A DNA stretch of 64,000 nt from Candidatus Poseidoniaceae archaeon (GTDB lineage: Archaea; Thermoplasmatota; Poseidoniia; Poseidoniales; Poseidoniaceae), in assembly GCA_949372655.1 (NCBI GenBank), contig CASIAI010000001.1, positions 77,279 to 141,278 of the forward strand, written 5' to 3'. The notes under the pieces were generated by a model. It was not told where the DNA came from, made no database searches, and saw only the letters and a program-made list of their open reading frames with translations. Position numbers and translations under genes: made by a program. Position 1 is the first letter of the stretch; each line of letters starts with the position of its first letter. Shown piece after piece: positions 54,623 through 62,478 of this stretch.

Positions 54623-54808
54623 TGGTGGGAGCAGAGGGATTTGAACCCCCCCCAGCGGATTTCTTCTGAAACCGCCCACTTGTCATGGGCAAGGTCTGCA
54701 GGATGCAACAGGTCGGCGCTCCAGTTGGTCATCAACTTCAGCAAACCCACTCGTCTTCATTCCTGTGCAACTGGAGCCCGCGATACTACCAAGCTATACT
54801 ATACTCCC
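54623..54808 (-). tRNA. tRNA-Trp (CCA) with intron
   Basis: Exon 1 (54808-54771) gives acceptor GGGAGTA, a wobble D-stem, anticodon stem GCGGG and loop CTCCAG. Exon 2 (54660-54623) gives A, stem strand TCCGC, variable loop TGGG, T-arm GGGGG-TTCAAAT-CCCTC, acceptor TGCTCCC, discriminator A and an encoded CCA. The anticodon is CCA. The 110-nt intron (54661-54770) sits after position 37, the usual place, and pairs with the exon through CAACTGGAGC. It follows the L41e stop by 19 nt and is probably cotranscribed with it. Confidence 0.93.
54661..54770 (-). ncRNA. tRNA-Trp intron containing a box C/D guide RNA
   Basis: Read 5' to 3': terminal stem TGCACAGG with CCTGTTGCA, box C ATGAAGA, guide, box D' CTGA, box C' TGATGA, guide CAACTGGAGCG, and box D CCGA (one base off CTGA). 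The first guide (AGTGGGTTT) can pair with AAATCCGCT of exon 2, placing U39 five bases from D'. The second pairs with GCTCCAGTTG, placing C34 five bases from D. In Haloferax the same intron guides Cm34 and Um39, so this matches a known mechanism. Confidence 0.82.
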
Positions 54809-54827
54809 AATTGTGTTAACCATTTGC

Positions 54828-54935
54828 TCAATTCTTAGCCTGTCGGCGAGCACGCTTTCGACGTCGCAATTTCTTCTTGCGCCATTTCCAACGTTGATTA
54901 CCAGTTTTTTTCCAAGCACGGGACCCTCGCTTCAT
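54828..54935 (-). CDS. rpl41e: 50S ribosomal protein L41e (eL41)
   Basis: A 35-residue gene missed by the ORF track. From ATG 54935 it reads MKRGSRAWKKTGNQRWKWRK, then KKLRRRKRARRQAKN. A single Arg/Lys/Trp-rich helix is the L41e pattern that lies at the subunit interface. A TATA-like ATATAT lies about 35 nt upstream and no strong ribosome site is seen, so translation may be near-leaderless. The tRNA-Trp gene begins 19 nt after its stop. Confidence 0.82.
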   Translation of the reverse strand: MKRGSRAWKKTGNQRWKWRKKKLRRRKRARRQAKN

Positions 54936-55055
54936 GGTGAACAGGTCGCCCACCAACAGGCCATATATGATAGCATCGGGTGAAACGGTAATTTGGCAAT
55001 TTTAGCACAAGGCAAAGACAAATACATTCAGGAATATCCTAAACGCTCTACTGGA

Positions 55056-55131
55056 TGGCGGACGTACCAGGATTCGAACCCGGGTCGCCGGCTTAGAAGG
55101 CCAGAGTGATATCCAACTACACTATACGTCC
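55056..55131 (-). tRNA. tRNA-Arg (UCU)
   Basis: The minus strand folds as acceptor GGACGTA with TACGTCC, D-arm AGTGTAGTTGGATATCAC, anticodon arm CTGGC-CTTCTAA-GCCGG with anticodon TCT, T-arm CCGGG-TTCGAAT-CCTGG, discriminator G and an encoded CCA. It reads AGA codons. There is no intron. Confidence 0.97.
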
Positions 55132-55177
55132 AAGCATGCCCAAAAGTATCTCTTTGATGAACTTTGAGGATGAAATA

Positions 55178-55732
55178 TCACAAAGGCCTAGCACATTTAT
55201 GGCACCTAGATGGTTTTCTAACTGTAGTTCTATCCCAAGAATAGCCACAATTTTTACATTCCCAATGTTGAACTTTCAATTCTCCGAGTACTGAATCCCT
55301 CATTCTCTGCAATAATGGAGAGTCTTTCAATTTAGGCATAGGTGCTACTGAGTTAGTCAGATTATCATGTTGAGGAGAATGTAGTGTTAATCCACTTGCA
55401 TGAAGAAATTCATGAACAAATGTATGCTTGTATAGTATTTTATCTTCAAGTAATGCCGGATGAAGTCCAATTGTCACAGTTCCAGGGTCTAACCTAAGCA
55501 GTCTCCTACGATTTAATTCCCCAGGGCCTTCTTCAAATCTAGTCATACCAAGTCTGTCATCATTCGACTCTAACCAGATGAGATTGATTCTATCCTCTAT
55601 CCATGGCATAAAAACAGCGTCAGTCACTCCAGAAAGGGCAGCTAATGAATCAATTATCACCCCTTCGGGAACATATGGTGGTACATCCGGTTTGGGCACA
55701 TTACCAAGTAGACCACTTCCCTTATCGCCCAT
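55178..55732 (-). CDS. zinc metalloprotease-like protein with C-terminal zinc ribbon
   Basis: The 184-residue protein has HTFVHEFLHASGLTLHSPQHD: a HExxH zinc site with further His residues, close to the metzincin HExxHxxGxxH but with one extra residue. A C-terminal ribbon follows (WECKNCGYSWDRTTVRKPSRCHKCARPL). The HExxH plus terminal ribbon layout recalls SprT/Spartan proteins, which cut DNA-crosslinked proteins, but the spacing is not typical. The N-terminal half is not recognised. Cytoplasmic, with no signal peptide. Function uncertain. Confidence 0.68.
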   Translation of the reverse strand: MGDKGSGLLGNVPKPDVPPYVPEGVIIDSLAALSGVTDAVFMPWIEDRINLIWLESNDDRLGMTRFEEGPGELNRRRLLRLDPGTVTIGLHPALLEDKILYKHTFVHEFLHASGLTLHSPQHDNLTNSVAPMPKLKDSPLLQRMRDSVLGELKVQHWECKNCGYSWDRTTVRKPSRCHKCARPL

Positions 55733-55826
55733 GTAAGTGCCAGATAGTTAACACTCATCAAACCTTAGATGATTGAAAATGCTTATGATGGGCTTGAAAG
55801 TGGACGGGTTGCGAAAGCACCCATTT

Positions 55827-55902
55827 GGGCGTGTAGATCAGTTGGAAGATCGCTACCTTGGCATGGTAGAGGCCACGAGTTCAAATCTCGTCACGTCCAC
55901 CA
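55827..55902 (+). tRNA. tRNA-Ala (GGC)
   Basis: The sequence folds as acceptor GGGCGTG with CACGTCC, including the G3-U70 wobble pair that marks alanine tRNAs. The anticodon arm is CTACC-TTGGCAT-GGTAG with anticodon GGC, the T-loop is TTCAAAT, and CCA is encoded. There is no intron. An upstream TTATGA with GGGTTGC at the likely start site resembles the 16S promoter. Confidence 0.97.
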
Positions 55903-55957
55903 ATTCTCAACTAAGGTTTTGACAAATCATTAATAGTACCCGATGAATGCTTAACTC

Positions 55958-56989
55958 ATGGCAAAGAAAGGTGTGATTCTAATAAACGTAGGTACCCCTG
56001 ACGAGCCTACAGTAAAATCTGTCAAAGAATATCTTAAAGAATTTCTATTAGACCCTGATGTTATTGATATCCCTGCCCCTTTGAGACATCTTTTAGTGCG
56101 AGGAATTATTCTAAGGGTTCGGCCTAAAAAAATCGCACCACTATATCAGAAGATATGGATGGATGAAGGTTCTCCGCTAAGGGTTTATTCTGATAGGATC
56201 TCTAAATCTCTAGATTCAAGAATAGATGATATCGATTTTGAATTCTCCATGCGATATGGGAATCCAAGTATCCATGATGGTCTGATGAAGTTGAAAAATA
56301 AGGGTGTTGAAGAATTACTTATTCTTCCTATGTTCCCTCATTATGCGCAAGCAACAACTGAATCTTCACTAAAACATACATATAAACAACTGAAAAAAAT
56401 TAATTGGAAACCAGAGATAATTGAAATGGGTCATTTTGAGACAGATGAAGAATATGTAGTTCCTTTGGCAAAATCCATAGATTCACAATTGGAAGATGAT
56501 ATGCACCTATTATTTTCATATCATGGACTTCCAGTATCGCATGTCAAACGAATAGATAGTTCGAAAAAACATTGTCAAAAAGTAGATGAATGTTGTTCAA
56601 TAAAAATAGAAGCCAACTCGATGTGTTATGGCCATCATTGTACTAAAACAACACAAATGGTAGTTGGTCTTTTGGGATTAAATTCTGATAGATGGTCAAT
56701 GAGCTTTCAAAGCCGGATAGGACCTGTAAAGTGGTTAGAGCCATCTACAATGAATAAAGTCGAGCAGTTAGTTAAACAAGGAATAAAGAAATTAGCTATC
56801 GTAGCACCTGCATTCCTAGCAGATGGCCTAGAGACTCTCGAAGAATTAGATATAGGTATTCGAGAACATTTCATCAGTTTAGGTGGAGAAGAACTCACAG
56901 TCATAAAATGTCTAAACGACAATGAAGATTGGATTGAAGGTCTAGGAAATATGATCACTAAGAAATTCAAATCAGTAGCCACTAGTTAG
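55958..56989 (+). CDS. hemH: ferrochelatase
   Basis: The protein reads KGVILINVGTPDEPTVKSVKEYLKEFLLDPDVIDIPA, then the region with LLFSYHGLPVSHVKR (catalytic His) and MSFQSRIGPVKWLEPST, and a C-terminal APAFLADGLETLEELDIG. It inserts Fe2+ into protoporphyrin IX to make protoheme. The 343 residues are normal. A Cys-rich insert (HCQKVDECCSIKIEANSMCYGHHC) could hold an Fe-S cluster as in some bacterial enzymes, but this is inference. It is convergent with hemG, overlapping by 4 bp. Confidence 0.95.
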   Translation: MAKKGVILINVGTPDEPTVKSVKEYLKEFLLDPDVIDIPAPLRHLLVRGIILRVRPKKIAPLYQKIWMDEGSPLRVYSDRISKSLDSRIDDIDFEFSMRYGNPSIHDGLMKLKNKGVEELLILPMFPHYAQATTESSLKHTYKQLKKINWKPEIIEMGHFETDEEYVVPLAKSIDSQLEDDMHLLFSYHGLPVSHVKRIDSSKKHCQKVDECCSIKIEANSMCYGHHCTKTTQMVVGLLGLNSDRWSMSFQSRIGPVKWLEPSTMNKVEQLVKQGIKKLAIVAPAFLADGLETLEELDIGIREHFISLGGEELTVIKCLNDNEDWIEGLGNMITKKFKSVATS

Positions 56990-58242
56990 AATAATTCTGC
57001 AATACGCTCTGCTTCACAAACTACGTGGGTAATAGAAACACCACTTACTGACCAGCCTATCCAATTTTGGTTATCCTTTAATTTAGATATTTTGTTCATA
57101 TATCCTGGCTTGTAAGTAGGAATCTTTCTCTCTCCAATTTTAGAAAATAGAACTGGATTAGTCCCTAGAAGTTTTTTAGCGTGAGATAGAATTGTATCTT
57201 CTTCACCATCCCACCTATCATGAGGAACCATCAGCCTGAACAATCTATGTCCTTGTGGGCACCTTTTAGAATTATGAAGGTCGCTTTCATTTAATATTCC
57301 GCTAATCGGGATTTCTTTATCTGGTATTAGTGTACCATATCCAACTTTCACATCAGATACACTCTCATCCATATAGCCTATCACAAAAATTGATAATTCT
57401 GTGAAATCAGATTCACCATACAAACCAGGAGCAGCCCAAATAATGGATGATTCAGGCAATTCATATTTAGAAGATATCGATTCAATAGATTGAGCTACTT
57501 CATTAAATTTAATAGTGATATTTTCACTCTTAATTAATCTATCTTCAAGTGCCTTAGTCAAGGTTTGCATACCTCCATTTAGAGATGCAATACTCCCTTT
57601 TCTGGGAGTAAATATCGGATAACTTTGACTTATTTTTTTATTCAAAGAGGATTTTTTTATCGGAGGCTCGAGACCAAAACCAGTCATTGCAGGCATCAAG
57701 AAATCTGCATCAACATTTTCAGCAGTATCATTTACAATACCTAGAGTCAGTGCATCAGCAATCTGTTTATTAGGGATTAATTCGGAAATAGAACTACCGC
57801 CTTTACGAGACTGTTTAATAGATTTTAACATTTTAAATAAGCCAATTCTAAATATTGATAATAATGATAACTTATGTTTCCTACCATTCATCATAATCCA
57901 TCTCGATTTAGCCTTTTGATTTGAGGGCTTGAAAGCATCAGATAGTTCTAAATCTTCAATTAATCTCCAAAAAGCAGGGTGTGGTCTAGTGGCATTAACT
58001 GCTAAATCACAAATCCATTCACCATCAGTCCATGTAGAGATAACTCCCCCAAGAGAGTCTTTTTTCTCAAGTAAAATTATTTCTAAATCCGGTTTCTTCT
58101 CAGATAATCTAAGAGCACAGCACATTCCAGAAAGACCCCCTCCTACAATTATGATCTTTGAAGAATTAACCAATTCAGGATTTATGAGGAGTGGCCTCCT
58201 CATTTCTTCCCCATATTTAATCCAACTTTCTAAGTCAGTCAT
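56986..58242 (-). CDS. hemG: protoporphyrinogen oxidase, FAD type
   Basis: The N-terminus has the FAD Rossmann motif KIIIVGGGLSGMCCALRLSEKKPDLEIILLEKKDSLGGVIST, then the flavin monooxygenase-like core and C-terminal IGWSVSGVSITHVVCEAERIAELF. It belongs to the HemY/PPOX class that oxidises protoporphyrinogen IX (or coproporphyrinogen III) with oxygen. Because HemF acts upstream and HemH downstream, the protoporphyrin branch fits best. It is 17 bp after the hemF stop. Confidence 0.9.
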   Translation of the reverse strand: MTDLESWIKYGEEMRRPLLINPELVNSSKIIIVGGGLSGMCCALRLSEKKPDLEIILLEKKDSLGGVISTWTDGEWICDLAVNATRPHPAFWRLIEDLELSDAFKPSNQKAKSRWIMMNGRKHKLSLLSIFRIGLFKMLKSIKQSRKGGSSISELIPNKQIADALTLGIVNDTAENVDADFLMPAMTGFGLEPPIKKSSLNKKISQSYPIFTPRKGSIASLNGGMQTLTKALEDRLIKSENITIKFNEVAQSIESISSKYELPESSIIWAAPGLYGESDFTELSIFVIGYMDESVSDVKVGYGTLIPDKEIPISGILNESDLHNSKRCPQGHRLFRLMVPHDRWDGEEDTILSHAKKLLGTNPVLFSKIGERKIPTYKPGYMNKISKLKDNQNWIGWSVSGVSITHVVCEAERIAELF

Positions 58243-58259
58243 ACGAACATCCCTAATTA

Positions 58260-59168
58260 TTATTCAATCCAATCTATTGGATTACGAAGTACTTTAACCA
58301 ACCTTTCCTCTTCGCTACCAGGGTTTACTTCATGGCAATACTCCCAACGAGAAGTGAGCGGTAATGACATTAAAATACTCTCAATTCTCCCACTTGTGGT
58401 CAATCCAAAGGTTGTCCCTCTATCGTAAACTAGATTGAATTCGACGTATCTACCACGCCTAATTTGCTGCCATTCTTTCTGTTCCTCGGAATACTGCAAA
58501 TCTTTTCTTCTATTCAATATCGGTAAGTAAGATTCAAGAAATGATTCGGCACAATCAGTAACAAAATCAAAACATTCATCTCTGCTTGCATCATTAACAT
58601 CATCAAAGAATATTCCACCAAGACCCCTTCTCTCCCCTCGATGTTTGATGTAAAAATAATCATCACACCATTTTTTGAATTTATCATAATCTGCGACCTT
58701 ATGGCGGTCACAAGCATTCTTATTTATTTGGTGAAAATGAATTGCATCTTCTTCAAATAAGTAACTCGGTGTTAAATCTGCTCCACCTCCAAACCACCAA
58801 CTTCCTGGCTTTTCCCCTTCTCCACGTTCGAAGTACCGGTAATTAGCATGGACAGTTGGAGCCATTGGATTCTTAGGGTGTAAAACAAGACTAATCCCAG
58901 TTGCGAAGAAATCTAAATCAGTTCCTTCCAATTCATGACCTCCACCCATACTTTTAGCGGCTTGTGGACTGAGTGTTCCATGAACAACACTTACGTTTAC
59001 TCCCGCCTTCTCAAATAATTCTCCACCTGAAAAAACACGACTCCGACCTCCGCCTCCTTCTTCACGAGTCCATTCGTCTTCACGAAAGTCAACGCCATCT
59101 ATTTCTCGTAATGCTTGACATATTTCATCTTGAATACGATGAACCATGTCAGACATTTTCTGACGCAT
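58260..59168 (-). CDS. hemF: oxygen-dependent coproporphyrinogen III oxidase
   Basis: HemF signatures include the MGGGHELEGTDLDFFATGISLVLHPKNPMAPTVHANYRYFE segment and WWFGGGADLTPSYLFEEDAIHFHQ, followed by KKWCDDYFYIKHRGERRGLGGIFFDD. It decarboxylates two propionates of coproporphyrinogen III with O2. The 302 residues are normal. The start overlaps the hemE stop by 1 bp. Use of the oxygen-dependent form implies life in oxygenated water. Confidence 0.96.
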   Translation of the reverse strand: MRQKMSDMVHRIQDEICQALREIDGVDFREDEWTREEGGGGRSRVFSGGELFEKAGVNVSVVHGTLSPQAAKSMGGGHELEGTDLDFFATGISLVLHPKNPMAPTVHANYRYFERGEGEKPGSWWFGGGADLTPSYLFEEDAIHFHQINKNACDRHKVADYDKFKKWCDDYFYIKHRGERRGLGGIFFDDVNDASRDECFDFVTDCAESFLESYLPILNRRKDLQYSEEQKEWQQIRRGRYVEFNLVYDRGTTFGLTTSGRIESILMSLPLTSRWEYCHEVNPGSEEERLVKVLRNPIDWIE

Positions 59169-60202
59169 TATTTTTCACCTGTTATCTCTCTTAATACAGT
59201 TTCAACACATTCAATTCTAGCGGATGGAGCGAAACCATGACCAAGATTAAAAATATGTCCTGGTGAATCTCCGGCTGCTTCAAGAACTTCTCTGGTTGCT
59301 ATCTTAGCCATTTCTGTCGAACCATGAAGTAATGAAGGGTCTAGATTTCCTTGGAATGCAAACTTGTCTCCAAATTGCTTACGGTTTTGAGCTAAATCAT
59401 CACGCCAATCTAGAGAGATTGCATCTAAATCCAACTTACGAATTTCTGAATGTAAATGTCCTGAACCTTTTGCATAATGAATTAAAGGTACATCATCACC
59501 AACTTTTTCTCGAAACACTTCAATGGTCTTTTGAGTTGCAGGCATAGCGAATTTACGGTATGTCTCGGGTGATAATAAACCAGCCCATGTATCGAATAAT
59601 TGAACACCATCAGCGCCCCCATGCAAAACTTGATCTGCCAATAAATCACCTACTATCTCTCCCATTTTTTGTAACATATTTTGGGCTTCAATTGGATTTG
59701 AATAAATTTTAGCCCTTGCATTGTGAAAATCTTTGTCGCCTGTTCCTCCTGAAAGTAAGTACATGCAGATAGTCCAAGGTGAACCGACAAAACCTAGTCT
59801 TGCGATTGAATCACCTACTTCTTCGCCTACGGATTTCAATCCATCTGCAGCCCATGGAGCGTGTTTTCTAGCACTGAAGTCAGTCCAGTCATCAACATCA
59901 GAAAGTTCGAAATCACTAATTCTAATCCCGCCACCATATTCAACATCATAACCTAAACTAGGTAAAGGTGTTAAGATATCACTAAAAATAATCGCAGCAT
60001 CGATTTCCTTGTATCTTTCAATAGGTTGTAAAGTAATCTTTGTACACATGTCGAGATCCATACAACGCTCCCAAAAGGAATGTTCAGCGGCAATCTTACG
60101 ATATTCCGGCAGATGCCTTCCTGCTTGTCTCATAAACCAAACAGGAGTCCTATCGACGGGTTTTAGATTTAAAGCTGATATAATTCTCTCTTTACCATTC
60201 AT
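59168..60202 (-). CDS. hemE: uroporphyrinogen decarboxylase
   Basis: The active-site start PVWFMRQAGRHLPEYRKIAAEHSF is classic HemE, followed by FSDILTPLPSLGYDVEY, LIHYAKGSGHLHSEI and FNLGHGFAPSARIECVETVL. It turns uroporphyrinogen III into coproporphyrinogen III. ATG 60202 (MNGKERIISALN) follows GGAGTGG and is chosen over the GTG at 60211. It lies 2 bp after the hemL stop. Confidence 0.96.
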   Translation of the reverse strand: MNGKERIISALNLKPVDRTPVWFMRQAGRHLPEYRKIAAEHSFWERCMDLDMCTKITLQPIERYKEIDAAIIFSDILTPLPSLGYDVEYGGGIRISDFELSDVDDWTDFSARKHAPWAADGLKSVGEEVGDSIARLGFVGSPWTICMYLLSGGTGDKDFHNARAKIYSNPIEAQNMLQKMGEIVGDLLADQVLHGGADGVQLFDTWAGLLSPETYRKFAMPATQKTIEVFREKVGDDVPLIHYAKGSGHLHSEIRKLDLDAISLDWRDDLAQNRKQFGDKFAFQGNLDPSLLHGSTEMAKIATREVLEAAGDSPGHIFNLGHGFAPSARIECVETVLREITGEK

Positions 60203-60204
60203 AA

Positions 60205-61494
60205 TTACCACTCCAATTGCTCAAGTGCTTCGTCTAATGCTTCGACCATACCTAAAATATGTTTTTCCTCATGTACTGTTGCAATAAATCCAATCTCATA
60301 TGCAGAAGGGGCTAACATGTATCCTTTCTCAAGTAGTGCTTTATGCAAATCTGAGTATAACTTTCCTGCATTTGAAGGAATTAAATCTGCTCTTGACGGA
60401 GGGTGAATACTTCCTGGAGAAAACCAAAACAGACTACCCATCCTAACTAACCTCATTGGAAATCCATGCTTCTCTAGAATAGGTTCAACAGATTCTTGTA
60501 ATAGTGTTCCTAATTCCTCAAGTCTATCATAAGCGTCTTCATCTAGTAAATCCAGTGTCTTAATACCAGCAGCCATTGCTAAGGGATTACCTGAAAGAGT
60601 ACCTGCTTGGTATACTGGTCCCAAGGGAGATAGTCGTTCCATTATTTCGCTTCTTGCACCATAAGCACCTACAGGTAACCCACCACCTATCACTTTTCCA
60701 AGAGCAGTTATATCTGGGATTATACCTGAAATATCGCCATAACTTCCTCCTTTGAATCGAAAGCCACTAATTACTTCATCAAAAATTAGAAGAGACCCAT
60801 ACTCATCGCATAGTGACCTTAATCTTGATAAAAACTCTTGACTTTGAACCAGTAAACCATTATTAGCAGGTAGAGGTTCTATTACGACTGCTGCTATCTC
60901 ATTGCCATGTTGCTCAAATAAGTATTCAACTGCTTCAATATCATCTAATGGGGCTACTAAAGTTGTTGCTACAGTATCCTTAGGTATTCCTGGGCTACTA
61001 GCAATACCAAATGTTGCTAAACCACTACCTGCATTAACCATCAATGAATCTACATGTCCATGGTAACAACCTTCGAATTTCACCAAGAAGTCTCGTCCTG
61101 TGTAGCCTCTAGCAAGTCTAACTGCACTCATAACAGCCTCTGTTCCAGAGGATACAAATCTAACTTTGTCCATATGAGGAAACCTTTGTTTAACTCGTTT
61201 AGCAAGTTCGATTTCGCCAATATGGGGCGCTCCAAAGGAGGTGCCATTTTGCATTTTTTCATAAACCGTCTTGAGAATCTCAGGATGCGAGTGACCATGA
61301 ACTAGAGGACCCCAAGATTGGACAAAATCAACTAAGTTATTTCCATCCACATCTGTAACAATTGCACCAGATGCTTTTTCAAAGTAAATTGGGTTACCAT
61401 GTACGGATTTAAATGCCCTAACTGGTGAATTCACCCCACCAACTAGATGATTTAGTGCTTCCTTGTGAAAAGAATCGGATTTGTCTCTTTGCAT
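60205..61494 (-). CDS. hemL: glutamate-1-semialdehyde 2,1-aminomutase
   Basis: A class III PLP aminotransferase reading NHLVGGVNSPVRAFKSVHGNPIYFEKASGAIVTDVDGN, with the PLP lysine in ITALGKVIGGGLPVGAYGAR and FDEVISGFRF. It makes 5-aminolevulinate in the C5 route from glutamyl-tRNA. The hemA partner should lie upstream of hemCD beyond the window. It is 9 bp after the hemB stop. Confidence 0.97.
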   Translation of the reverse strand: MQRDKSDSFHKEALNHLVGGVNSPVRAFKSVHGNPIYFEKASGAIVTDVDGNNLVDFVQSWGPLVHGHSHPEILKTVYEKMQNGTSFGAPHIGEIELAKRVKQRFPHMDKVRFVSSGTEAVMSAVRLARGYTGRDFLVKFEGCYHGHVDSLMVNAGSGLATFGIASSPGIPKDTVATTLVAPLDDIEAVEYLFEQHGNEIAAVVIEPLPANNGLLVQSQEFLSRLRSLCDEYGSLLIFDEVISGFRFKGGSYGDISGIIPDITALGKVIGGGLPVGAYGARSEIMERLSPLGPVYQAGTLSGNPLAMAAGIKTLDLLDEDAYDRLEELGTLLQESVEPILEKHGFPMRLVRMGSLFWFSPGSIHPPSRADLIPSNAGKLYSDLHKALLEKGYMLAPSAYEIGFIATVHEEKHILGMVEALDEALEQLEW

Positions 61495-61503
61495 ATGTTC
61501 ACC

Positions 61504-62478
61504 TCAATCAAGCCAATCTCTTGAGACAGCCTCGCGAGTATGGTAACTCACAATTACGTCGGCGCCGGCTCTTTTGAAGGAATGTAAAACTTCACGGACC
61601 ATTTGCTTTCTTGAATCTTCATCTGGAGATGAAGATAATACCATAGAATATTCACCACTAACATTGAAAACTGCCACTGGTCTAGAAACTACGTCGGAAA
61701 CTTGCCGTACTACATCCAAATAAGTCATGGCTGGTTTGATCATAATTATATCAGCCCCTTCACCTTCATCGGTGACTGCTTCTAAAATAGCTTCAGAATA
61801 TCCCGACCTGATATCCATTTGGTGGCTACCTCTGTCTCCAAAAGAAGGGGCAGAACATGCTGCATCCCTAAACGGCCCATAAAACGAAGAAGCATACTTA
61901 ACAGAATAAGCCAGAATACCTGTACTAACATATCCTTCAGATTCGAGAACCTCTCTGATGGCATTTATTCTTCCATCCATCATATCGGAAGCCGAAATAT
62001 AATCTGCCCCAGCCTTAGCATGAGATAAAGCGATATTACAAAGTTCACTAACAGACATTTCGTTATCGATTTCATCATTATGAATAATTCCACAATGCCC
62101 ATGATCTGTTGCTGTACAAAGGCAAACATCAGTAAGTAATACGATATCACCACCATACAAAGATTTCAACTGTTTTACTGCTCTTTGTAAGGGCATATCC
62201 ATGTTAGATGCTTTACTAGCATACGAATCCTTATCCTCTAAATCTAGTACAGGGAAAAGCATATGCGATTTTATCCCTAACTCCATATCTTTAGAAATTG
62301 TATCTAATAATTTATCTACTGATTGTCGATTAATTCCAGGCATACTAGAAATTGTTTCATCGATACCTTCTCCGCTTACGACAAAATGAGGTTGAACCAG
62401 AGATGATTTGATACTCAAATCAAAATTTAAGTCTCTTCTTGCTTTAGTCCAGCGGTTAATTCTAGGCCTAATATTCAA
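61504..62478 (-). CDS. hemB: porphobilinogen synthase (5-aminolevulinate dehydratase)
   Basis: The metal site is DVCLCTATDHGHCG, whose three cysteines predict a zinc enzyme. The two Schiff-base lysines are in AYSVKYASSFYGPFRDAA and ADIIMIKPAMTYLDVV. It joins two 5-aminolevulinates into porphobilinogen. The 324 residues are normal. It overlaps hemCD by 4 bp. Confidence 0.97.
   Translation of the reverse strand: MNIRPRINRWTKARRDLNFDLSIKSSLVQPHFVVSGEGIDETISSMPGINRQSVDKLLDTISKDMELGIKSHMLFPVLDLEDKDSYASKASNMDMPLQRAVKQLKSLYGGDIVLLTDVCLCTATDHGHCGIIHNDEIDNEMSVSELCNIALSHAKAGADYISASDMMDGRINAIREVLESEGYVSTGILAYSVKYASSFYGPFRDAACSAPSFGDRGSHQMDIRSGYSEAILEAVTDEGEGADIIMIKPAMTYLDVVRQVSDVVSRPVAVFNVSGEYSMVLSSSPDEDSRKQMVREVLHSFKRAGADVIVSYHTREAVSRDWLD

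Noticed and set aside
54626-54808. tRNA-Trp as a broken tRNA or two unrelated fragments
   Set aside because: Both exons complete a full cloverleaf and the gap is at the standard position 37/38 with an ordered box C/D RNA.
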